From Synechococcus sp. UW179A (GTDB lineage Bacteria > Cyanobacteriota > Cyanobacteriia > PCC-6307 > Cyanobiaceae): a stretch of 64,000 bases of DNA. The position numbers were made by a program, and so were the translations under genes. The notes below the pieces were generated by a model, which was not told the DNA's origin, searched no databases, and worked only from the letters and a program-made list of their open reading frames with translations. Shown one piece after another: positions 58,837 to 64,000 of this stretch (position 1 is its first letter; the number at the start of each line of letters is the position of its first letter). The DNA is taken from positions 275,879 through 339,878 of the forward strand of contig NZ_UCNJ01000032.1 in assembly GCF_900473965.1 (NCBI RefSeq), written 5' to 3'.

Positions 58837-59499
58837 ATGCTGCAAACGGATGTGGAACAAAAGCGACCTAGAGGGAATAAAACAACCGCAACTCTTTCTC
58901 GCGCTGAACGTGACCTTCGCGCTTATGAACTCACCCTCAATGGGTGTTCTGTTCGTGGTGTCTGTGAAGAGCTCGGGATTAAATCCACGCAGACTGCTCA
59001 CAACGCAATCCTGAGAGGGAAAAAGTTTGCGCTCGAAAATGGCATCGATATTGAAGAGCACCGAATCGACATCGACCGGATGTTCAAACAGACGCTGGGC
59101 CTGTTAGTCGCCACCGCTCAGCAACAGCACCTGGAAGGTCAGATCGAAACGATCCACAGCCCAGACGGCACCATCGTGAAAACCAAGAAGGGCATCGATC
59201 CGCGGATTGCCGGTGAGCTCTCCAGATCACTGAACCGCTGGGCTGAGTTCTGCGGGTTGTTGGATCGCGCTCCAGAAGTGAATCAGCAAGCCAACGTGAT
59301 TCAGCTTTCTGCCCCTGCTGATGGCGCTTCCTTCACTGACCGGTGGAGTGCGTCAGAAACGGTCGATGTGGCCGCAAGTGAGAGCAAAAGTGAGAGCACA
59401 TGCACGCTGATGCCTGCAGAAGCAAGTCCAGCACTGCAAGCACCTACGCCTAGTGGAGGCGTTACTGGCACTGAACGTGTCCAGCCGGAACTGTTCTGA
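58837..59499 (+). CDS. terS: Terminase small subunit-like protein
   Basis: 220 residues. An N-terminal helix-turn-helix (about 20-62: LSRAERDLRAYELTLNGCSV then RGVCEELGIKSTQTAHNAIL) is the DNA-recognition part of small terminases. A helical oligomerisation region (about 70-150) and a variable Ser/Thr/Pro-rich tail follow. It directly precedes the large terminase with a one-base overlap. In satellites, TerS redirects the helper's packaging machinery to satellite DNA. The tail region contains the inverted TGCTCTCAC copies. Confidence 0.72.
   Translation: MLQTDVEQKRPRGNKTTATLSRAERDLRAYELTLNGCSVRGVCEELGIKSTQTAHNAILRGKKFALENGIDIEEHRIDIDRMFKQTLGLLVATAQQQHLEGQIETIHSPDGTIVKTKKGIDPRIAGELSRSLNRWAEFCGLLDRAPEVNQQANVIQLSAPADGASFTDRWSASETVDVAASESKSESTCTLMPAEASPALQAPTPSGGVTGTERVQPELF
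59378..59398. repeat. Two GTGAGAGCA repeats inside terS, inverse of those at the integrase
   Basis: GTGAGAGCA at 59378-59386 and 59390-59398, 12 bases apart. This is the exact reverse complement of the 9-mer repeated three times before the integrase. Coding for Ser/Glu-rich residues could produce similar triplets, but the match across all nine bases at two loci is notable. Confidence 0.5.
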
Positions 59500-60971
59500 T
59501 GACCACAACAGCACCCGCGTCACAGGCACCAGAAATCAAGGAACCGACGCTCACCCAGCAGCTGATGTTGGACAGCCCATTCGGTGATGACCTGTGCATC
59601 ATCTCGGCCAGGGGCACAGGCAAGTCATGGGGAATCGCCATGGTGCTGGCCAGGGATGCAGCCCACTTCAAAGGCAAGTTTTCAGCACTGGTCACACGTC
59701 AGACCTTCCAGGGCCTCACCGAGTTGCAGGGCCTGCTGTGGCGCTACTTCACCCAGGCATTCCCAGGCACCACCTACAGCAGCGCAGACCTGACCTTCCG
59801 CCTAGGTGGCAAAGACATGCCCTATGGCCGCGTGGAGTTGGCCTATGTGGGTTCAGGGCCTGCTGAACAGGTGAAGGCACTGGCCAGGCTGCAAGGCCGC
59901 AGTTTCGTTCTGGCAGTCCATGATGAGGTTGGTGCACACTTCGATGCGTCGTTCATTGACACCGCTTCCGCCACCCTGCGTGGACCTGCTGGAGTGCCGA
60001 CGAGGACCATCCTGTTGGGCAACCCTGGAGGCCCTGCCCATCCATGGCTGCAAGCCCGGTATGGAATCCCTGCGGGTTATCCCGAACCCGGGAAAGCATC
60101 GAGATTCTGGTCAGAGGACCTGGGCAAACACACGATCTTTGCGAGCTTCACGGCCAGCTCGAATCAGCATCTGGATATTGATCAGTACATCCGGAACATC
60201 AAGGTTGCGGCAGCTGATGACCCTGCGCTTTTGGATGCCTGGCTGCATGGGCGGCTGGATGTCGATATCGCCGGTGCGTTTTTCGGCAGCAGTTTTGGTG
60301 TGCGGCGCAGCCTGCGTGATGTGCGGCCTGGAGGCATCCCACAGCAGGAATTGAAGCGAGCGTTTGTGTGTATGGACTGGGGCTGCAGCGCACCGACCGT
60401 GGCGTATCTGTGCCTGCCTGATCCGGAGGGTGCACCAAAGGGGAGCATCTGGCTGCTGGATGAGTTTTATGTGGCGAGCTCTACGGCTGGTGGCCAGCGC
60501 GACTGGACGCGCGGCACTTATCTGAGCAATGCCGAGCAAGCGGTGGGAATTATTGAATGGCTGGCCAGGTGGGGCTTGAGGCCAGGGACCACAAAGGTGG
60601 TTGCCGACGATGCGGTGTTTAACGCCACTGGCAGCGACAGGGGCAGCACTGCTGGTGACTTCAAAGCTGCTGGGTGTCCGCTGGTGCGTGCGGGAAAGAT
60701 GAATGCACGGGAGGCCAATGGATTGGCACTGGTCAGAACGATGTTGCAGGCAGCCGGAAGGGATGCTGAGACGCCATGGCTGATGTGGACGCAGGCGTGC
60801 CAGGGACTGATGGCGACATGGCCGACGCTGCCGAGGCATCCGAGGGACGTTGAACGGATTGCTGATGGTTGTGCGAATCACAGTCTTGATGCGGTCAGGT
60901 ATGGCGTGCAGTGGTGGCGGGCTAAGTGGAAGACGGGCAGCGCGAAAAGTCGAATGGGGCAGGTGTGGTGA
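59499..60971 (+). CDS. terL: Terminase large subunit
   Basis: 490 residues. The ATPase domain has Walker A ISARGTGKSWG (Lys42) and Walker B FVLAVHDEVG (Asp142, Glu143). The nuclease domain shows the RNase-H-like acidic residues Asp292 (CMDWGCS), Asp369/Asp370 (VVADDAVF) and the late HSLDAVRYG. Both activities therefore look intact. It translocates DNA into procapsids and cuts concatemers. Its stop overlaps the next ATG (TGATG). No portal or capsid gene follows. Confidence 0.9.
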   Translation: MTTTAPASQAPEIKEPTLTQQLMLDSPFGDDLCIISARGTGKSWGIAMVLARDAAHFKGKFSALVTRQTFQGLTELQGLLWRYFTQAFPGTTYSSADLTFRLGGKDMPYGRVELAYVGSGPAEQVKALARLQGRSFVLAVHDEVGAHFDASFIDTASATLRGPAGVPTRTILLGNPGGPAHPWLQARYGIPAGYPEPGKASRFWSEDLGKHTIFASFTASSNQHLDIDQYIRNIKVAAADDPALLDAWLHGRLDVDIAGAFFGSSFGVRRSLRDVRPGGIPQQELKRAFVCMDWGCSAPTVAYLCLPDPEGAPKGSIWLLDEFYVASSTAGGQRDWTRGTYLSNAEQAVGIIEWLARWGLRPGTTKVVADDAVFNATGSDRGSTAGDFKAAGCPLVRAGKMNAREANGLALVRTMLQAAGRDAETPWLMWTQACQGLMATWPTLPRHPRDVERIADGCANHSLDAVRYGVQWWRAKWKTGSAKSRMGQVW

Positions 60972-61342
60972 TGAATATCCAGAACGGTGATGTTGTGAGG
61001 TTGGCCGGAAGTGTGACGTTGGCTGAGTTTGGGCTGGCGTTATGTGATGACGACGGCGAGATGTTGGAGATTGATGGGGAGGTGATGAGAGTGTTACCGC
61101 AGTGGGTGGATGTGAGGATTAAAAGGATGCTGAAAACGGTGAGTTTTGCTGCACCAATGGAAGGTGCAATTCGGCGGATGGTACGGCGCGAGGAAGTGCT
61201 GGAGGTATTGGATGGGGAAGCGCGGTTATGGCCTAATGCCGCGGCGTTAAAGGGTGTGAGTGATGAAAGGGAAGGCAAGGTGAGCAAGGTTGCTGCACCA
61301 GTGTTTTGGACTGTTGGTGTGGATGAAATTCCTATGAGCTAA
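60971..61342 (+). CDS. Hypothetical protein coupled to terL
   Basis: 123 residues, ATG overlapping the terL stop. MNIQNGDVVRLAGSVTLAEF, then DDDGEMLEIDGEVMRVLPQW and a helical, charged end. It is probably a small beta-rich protein. Base use is unusual: strongly G over C on this strand (for example 27 G against 6 C in 61021-61080). No family recognised. Confidence 0.6.
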   Translation: MNIQNGDVVRLAGSVTLAEFGLALCDDDGEMLEIDGEVMRVLPQWVDVRIKRMLKTVSFAAPMEGAIRRMVRREEVLEVLDGEARLWPNAAALKGVSDEREGKVSKVAAPVFWTVGVDEIPMS

Positions 61343-61458
61343 CCCAACGGGGGAGTCAGGCGGCTGGAAGATCACTCGAATGGGTGATGTGAATCCGATT
61401 GATTCCGGAGATGGTGAAGAGGTCCAGGAGGGATGACCTCCACACTCGAATCAATCAA

Positions 61459-61821
61459 ATGAAACTCTCTACTTTTGTCGCTATCGCTGCTGTTATCGGT
61501 GGCTCTTTCTTAATCGCACCATCTGCTGATGCAAGCACTTGCAATGGACTTGTTGGAGCTGAGAAGACAGCTTGCAGGGCTGAGCAAAAAACAAGTAATT
61601 TAAAAGCTCGTTCAAATGCAGTTAGCAGAAGCTGTGTTGATGGAACTAGCTATCACAAAATCACAACAGGTGGACTTCTTTTCAAGAGAACAATTGCCGA
61701 AGGATGTTTCACTGATTTTCAAGCAGCACAACTCAAGATGCAACGAGCACAAATCCGATCGAATGCAATGAATAGTAATTCAACATGCACTTTGGTTGGC
61801 AACACTGTTATGTGCTATTGA
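61459..61821 (+). CDS. Secreted Cys-containing protein
   Basis: 120 residues from ATG 61459. Sec signal MKLSTFVAIAAVIGGSFLIA, then PSADAS with probable cleavage before TCNG. The mature part has six cysteines (TCNG, TACRA, RSCVDG, EGCFTD, STCTL, VMCY), enough for three disulfides, and a helical, basic centre. A hairpin with AGGAGGG in its loop lies 20-40 bases upstream. Its AT content and codon use differ from the terL region. Function unknown; an extracellular role is certain only as far as the signal. Confidence 0.7.
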   Translation: MKLSTFVAIAAVIGGSFLIAPSADASTCNGLVGAEKTACRAEQKTSNLKARSNAVSRSCVDGTSYHKITTGGLLFKRTIAEGCFTDFQAAQLKMQRAQIRSNAMNSNSTCTLVGNTVMCY

Positions 61822-61827
61822 CCTCAC

Positions 61828-61970
61828 TGTCGGGAAGCCTGAAGCCATGAAAGCGAGGCTGAGAGCTATACAAGACCCGAAAGGGAAAAGCAGGGAGCGT
61901 TGAGTGTCGCTATCGATCTCCCGACAAAACAACCTCACACCAATCACGCCCCGCCAAGTGCGGGGTTTTT
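61828..61970 (+). ncRNA. Candidate structured RNA ending in a terminator
   Basis: Outer arms TGTCGGGA (61828-61835) and TCCCGACA (61919-61926) close a multibranch of three hairpins: AGCCT/AGGCT (61836-61840 with 61856-61860), CCC-GAAA-GGG (61876-61885, a GNRA tetraloop) and AGCG/CGCT (61896-61899 with 61908-61911). A spacer with CCTCACACC, similar to the Yfr1 core, leads to terminator CCCCGC-CAAGT-GCGGGG-TTTTT (61949-61970). Hand-folded; no known family assigned. The remaining gap to 62184 shows no gene. Confidence 0.35.
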
Positions 61971-62184
61971 CATTGCCCTGGAGCCTTGGCGTCACCGGCA
62001 TCCGGGTCAGCTAAGCCCTCTCAAACACTGTGTTCTGAGCTATTCACCAGAAGCTCACCAGAACCTCGCAGGGTCTACACCAGAGCTGTGTAGTGGGGTT
62101 CACCAGAAGGGCTGTGATCTTGAAGGAGTCGAGGGGCAGCACCCCCAACACAACTCACAAACTCAATTTACTCACTTCAAAACC

Positions 62185-62385
62185 ATGACTACACTCAACA
62201 CCCAAGACCAAATCATTGAACTCACTGACGATCAACTCGAAGCAGCCCAAGGGGGGAATTGGGGAACAGTTATTGACGTTGCTTTTGGCTTTGTTCCAAT
62301 TGCAGGCAAGATCAATGCTATTTCCAAACTTTGGGGCGGAAGTGTTGGAGACCAGACTAATGATATTATCAAACAACTAAGCTGA
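62185..62385 (+). CDS. Double-glycine-leader bacteriocin-like peptide
   Basis: 66 residues from ATG 62185. The leader MTTLNTQDQIIELTDDQLEA ends AQGG at residue 24, the double-glycine site cut by peptidase-containing ABC exporters. The 42-residue core is hydrophobic and Gly-rich (NWGTVIDVAFGFVPIAGKIN, then KLWGGSVGD), as in class II bacteriocins and microcin-like peptides. No Cys, so no disulfide or lanthionine. It sits between two near-identical terminators. No exporter is in the window. Confidence 0.75.
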   Translation: MTTLNTQDQIIELTDDQLEAAQGGNWGTVIDVAFGFVPIAGKINAISKLWGGSVGDQTNDIIKQLS

Positions 62386-62412
62386 CTATTCGAGTCAATC
62401 GCTAAAACGCAA

Positions 62413-62436
62413 GCCCCGCCAAGTGCGGGGCTTTTT
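62413..62436 (+). terminator. Terminator after the bacteriocin-like gene
   Basis: GCCCCGC-CAAGT-GCGGGGC-TTTTT, 62413-62436. Stem, loop and the following ATTGACCTGG nearly copy the terminator at 61949-61970 and its flank, so the peptide gene lies between duplicated terminators. It may also serve the opposite-strand gene that ends at 62435. Confidence 0.85.
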
Positions 62437-62839
62437 ATTGACCTGGGAAAATAGCGATCATCAATGCACTAATAACCTGGCCTAAGAGCTGCAGAATGAT
62501 CAATAAAAACACAATATTTGCTATCAATATTTGCTTATCATTTTTGCAATACGGAAATTTTATAAACCAATGAGATCTTCTTGAATACCAGTAAAAATCT
62601 GCTTTCTGTCTAATCCTCAGATGCTCAAAACGAATGAATCTCTTTGTTTCTACCCTTTTAATTCCAACCCTTCCAAGGATCCCGTCTTTCCATTGATATT
62701 CGTCAATCGGAGCCTGCCCACTTTTGCTACCGGATCTATATGTTTGAGCTATTGAATACATCTGTGAACTCCAACCAACCCATTGTTTCTCAAATCTAGG
62801 ACTTGAGTGACATTGGTCTTTGTTGATGGCAGTCAGCAC
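62435..62839 (-). CDS. Membrane-anchored hypothetical protein opposite the bacteriocin-like gene
   Basis: 134 residues from a GTG at 62839. The N-terminal 100 residues are basic and aromatic (IRFEHLRIRQKADFYWYSRR), and the C-terminus is one strong membrane helix (ILIANIVFLLIILQLLGQVI). The locus is AT-rich compared with its neighbours, a sign of recent acquisition. It is convergent with the bacteriocin-like gene. Immunity proteins are often small membrane proteins, but nothing beyond position supports that role. Confidence 0.45.
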   Translation of the reverse strand: MLTAINKDQCHSSPRFEKQWVGWSSQMYSIAQTYRSGSKSGQAPIDEYQWKDGILGRVGIKRVETKRFIRFEHLRIRQKADFYWYSRRSHWFIKFPYCKNDKQILIANIVFLLIILQLLGQVISALMIAIFPGQ

Positions 62840-62931
62840 CTCGGCAGGATGTGGGTCACAAGGTCAGCGTTGACCCAGCGGATCACGCCTGAATCCACAT
62901 CGGCGATCTGGAAGCTCGTACCTACGGACGC
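62833..62931 (-). pseudogene. DUF3104-like gene remnant
   Basis: The minus frame from about 62931 to the stop at 62833 reads SVGTSFQIADVDSGVIRWVN followed by ADLVTHILPRC. This matches my recollection of the C-terminal half of cyanobacterial DUF3104 proteins (FQxADVDxGVIxWVNAD). The expected N-terminal 35-40 residues are absent upstream, where the plus strand encodes a peptide gene. It appears truncated by rearrangement. The stop overlaps the start of the gene at 62839. Confidence 0.45.
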
Positions 62932-62971
62932 GAGATAGCTGCTACTACTGGGGGAAGTCTTAGAGACTCTG

Positions 62972-63130
62972 ATGACTGAAGAGCAAGGCAAAAAGGAGGA
63001 AGTCAAGGAAGAGACAACTAAGGCAGAGCAGGGCAAGGAAGAGTTGACTGATGAAGAGGCAAAGGGTGTCAGTGGCGGTAGAGCAAGATGTCCTGGGACA
63101 GCTGATTTCATTAGAGGAGATTTGAAATGA
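62972..63130 (+). CDS. Charged double-glycine-leader peptide 1
   Basis: 52 residues. The leader is extremely Glu/Lys-rich (MTEEQGKKEEVKEETTKAEQ), continues GKEELTDEEAKGVSGG and ends at residue 36. The predicted core is short and polar: RARCPGTADFIRGDLK, with a single Cys and a Thr that could in principle be crosslinked or disulfide-linked. The stop overlaps the ATG of peptide 2 (ATGA). The two share the MTEEQ opening and SGG end, so they are duplicates. Confidence 0.6.
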   Translation: MTEEQGKKEEVKEETTKAEQGKEELTDEEAKGVSGGRARCPGTADFIRGDLK

Positions 63131-63300
63131 CCGAAGAGCAAGCCAAGAAACTCAATGACGACAAGAAAGAGAACGAGTCACCAGAACTTACGGAAGAGAT
63201 GAGTGAAGATGAACTCAGCGGATTAAGCGGTGGATTCAAGTTTCATGAGCACAAACAGAACCCAACCCAAGTCCCAATCTCACAACCACTGGATGATTGA
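63127..63300 (+). CDS. Charged double-glycine-leader peptide 2
   Basis: 57 residues, ATGA overlap with peptide 1. Leader MTEEQAKKLNDDKKENESPE then LTEEMSEDELSGLSGG (residue 36, the same length as in peptide 1). The core FKFHEHKQNPTQVPISQPLDD begins with a His/Lys cluster and has no Cys. Equal leader length and divergent cores are typical of RiPP families made by duplication and core diversification. The processing enzyme is not in view. Confidence 0.6.
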   Translation: MTEEQAKKLNDDKKENESPELTEEMSEDELSGLSGGFKFHEHKQNPTQVPISQPLDD

Positions 63301-63303
63301 ACA

Positions 63304-63342
63304 ATCACCGAAGAGAAAGCCAAGAAACACCGGACTCTCTGA
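63304..63342 (+). pseudogene. Decayed third copy of the MTEEQ leader
   Basis: Directly after peptide 2 the same frame pattern reads ATC ACC GAA GAG AAA GCC AAG AAA, the first eight codons of peptide 2 with ATG changed to ATC and CAA to AAA, then runs into a TGA at 63340. The start is lost and the rest is gone. The following gap to 63522 holds no gene I can support. Confidence 0.65.
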
Positions 63343-63522
63343 CTCGGGCGAGTTGTAGACCCCGTGATCAATCGACATGCCCTCAAAACCAGGACACCAG
63401 TACTAGCCCCGAATGGTAGAGCCTGCTCGGCTCCTTTCAGAAGGGCCAAGCCGGATGGTGCTCTGAGTACGGGTGACGCTGCTGCTGGCCATGGCTAAGT
63501 CTTCTGTACTGGCCAGTCACCC

Positions 63523-63795
63523 ATGTCAGAAGAACAACTCAAAGCCTTCTTGGAAAAAGTCAAAGCAGACACCAGCCTGCAGGAGAAGCTCAAAGCAGCT
63601 GCTGATGCTGATGCAGTTCTTGCGATTGCGAAAGAGGCTGGGTTTAGTGTTTCTGTTGACGACTTGAAGAACGCTCAATCAGAGATTTCTGACGGGGAGC
63701 TGGAAGGCGCGGCTGGTGGGGCCGACACCTCCCTCGGCTTCGTTCTGACCCCTCGTTGGCTCGGGGCCTTGGGAAAAGTCAAAGCACGCTGCTGA
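63523..63795 (+). CDS. procA: Prochlorosin-type lanthipeptide precursor (Nif11 leader)
   Basis: 90 residues. The leader MSEEQLKAFLEKVKADTSLQ followed by AIAKEAGFSVSVDDLKNAQS and ISDGELEGAAGG is the Nif11-like prochlorosin leader, ending at Gly66. The 24-residue core starts ADTSLGF and ends KVKARC. Thr69, Ser70 and Thr76 can be dehydrated and Cys90, the only Cys, can close one (methyl)lanthionine, giving a large ring of up to about 22 residues. Modification would be by ProcM, not in the window. Confidence 0.9.
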   Translation: MSEEQLKAFLEKVKADTSLQEKLKAAADADAVLAIAKEAGFSVSVDDLKNAQSEISDGELEGAAGGADTSLGFVLTPRWLGALGKVKARC

Positions 63796-63810
63796 GCAGC
63801 TCCACTATCC

Positions 63811-63851
63811 CGGCTACAGGGGCAAAAGCCCCTGTAGCCGCAGGGATTTTT
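63811..63851 (+). terminator. Strong terminator after the first prochlorosin gene
   Basis: CGGCTACAGGGGC (63811-63823) and GCCCCTGTAGCCG (63828-63840) form a perfect 13-pair stem with an AAAA loop, followed a few bases later by TTTTT. It separates the two precursor genes, so each is probably its own transcript. Confidence 0.9.
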
Positions 63852-63979
63852 ATTTCTTCAATCACCCCTAAAAAGCTCATAAATCAGCCTTCAATGCCTG
63901 GCACGATTGAGCACTCTAATTGTTAGCGAAAGACACTTCAAGGCATTATTGCTATAACCGTTAAAGACTCCCGATAGCT

Positions 63980-64000
63980 ATGTCAGAAGAGCAACTCAAA
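63980..64000 (+). CDS. procA: Second prochlorosin-type precursor, cut by window end
   Basis: ATG at 63980 followed by six codons giving MSEEQLK, identical at the protein level to the first precursor. The start is preceded by CCGATAGCT and lies 184 bases after the first gene's stop. The remainder, including the core, lies outside the window. Confidence 0.75.

Larger units (their letters stand above)
51294..61342 (+). mobile_element. tRNA-integrated phage-satellite-like element (tycheposon-type), far end not seen
   Basis: Adjacent to the 3' end of tRNA-Thr lie, all on one strand, a tyrosine recombinase, an excisionase-like HTH gene, a block of coupled small genes, a TOPRIM/RecA primase-helicase, and terminase small and large subunits. 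No capsid, portal, tail or lysis gene is visible. Phage-inducible islands and picocyanobacterial tycheposons have this composition: they integrate at tRNAs, replicate themselves and redirect packaging. I see no convincing second copy of the tRNA 3' end, so the right boundary may lie beyond 64000; the peptide genes after 61342 could be cargo or flanking chromosome. Confidence 0.75.

Noticed and set aside
60111..60881. 256-residue minus-strand frame opposite terL
   Set aside because: Antisense shadow of a well-supported terminase with intact catalytic motifs.
62833..63141. 102-residue minus-strand frame over the double-glycine peptides
   Set aside because: Only its last 31 or so codons resemble a protein family; the remainder is a Ser-rich complement of Glu/Lys codons. 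Kept only as a gene remnant.
63243..63449. 68-residue minus-strand frame before the prochlorosin gene
   Set aside because: No conserved features, and it runs antisense across the end of a supported peptide gene and its decayed copy.

Overview
The window looks like chromosome of a marine picocyanobacterium, most likely Synechococcus (alpha-cyanobacteria). The RNA polymerase beta-prime subunit is split into rpoC1 and rpoC2. There are a high-light-inducible protein, Ycf35/DUF1257, DUF2997, DUF3143 and DUF3493 genes, a PII protein behind an NtcA-type box, the picocyanobacterial biotin cluster with BioK, and prochlorosin-type precursors. No strain is claimed.

Bases 1-35700 are dense core genome: cytochrome c biogenesis (ccs1, cut by the window edge), queF, glnB, tlyA, purB, fumC, a Ski2-like helicase, the overlapping biotin run bioF-bioK-bioC-bioD with bioA downstream, a J-domain protein with its DUF3143 partner, rsmG, an aldo/keto reductase-ferredoxin-ycf35-DUF2997-HEAT block, a sodium/solute symporter, rlmN, an Hlip, rpoB-rpoC1-rpoC2, tatD, rpsT, hisD and rpiA.

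Bases 35700-44000 are accessory in character: an HtrA protease, a 1181-residue GH18 chitinase with two cellulose/chitin-binding modules, a LuxR-type regulator, and a three-gene grrP-grrA-grrM locus that should make a secreted, radical-SAM cyclophane peptide. Bases 44000-51200 return to core genome: rimP-nusA-ylxR-infB, a low-complexity-tail membrane protein, and an antisense-overlapping DUF3493 gene.

From tRNA-Thr(CGT) at 51221 onward the window enters an integrated element. It has a tyrosine recombinase beside the tRNA, an excisionase-like HTH gene, a tightly coupled operon of small unknown genes each led by a strong Shine-Dalgarno, a TOPRIM/RecA-type primase-helicase, and small and large terminase subunits. 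No capsid, portal or tail gene is visible. This is the layout of a packaging-hijacking phage satellite, akin to the picocyanobacterial tycheposons. Short repeats (TGCTCTCAC) lie next to the integrase and, inverted, inside terS.

After the terminase the element (or the chromosome beyond it) carries secreted-peptide genes: a Cys-containing secreted protein, a candidate structured RNA, a bacteriocin-like double-glycine peptide between two near-identical terminators, a tandem pair of charged double-glycine peptides with a decayed third copy, and two Nif11-leader prochlorosin precursors, the second cut by the window edge. No maturase or exporter for these peptides is in view, and the far end of the element is not seen.
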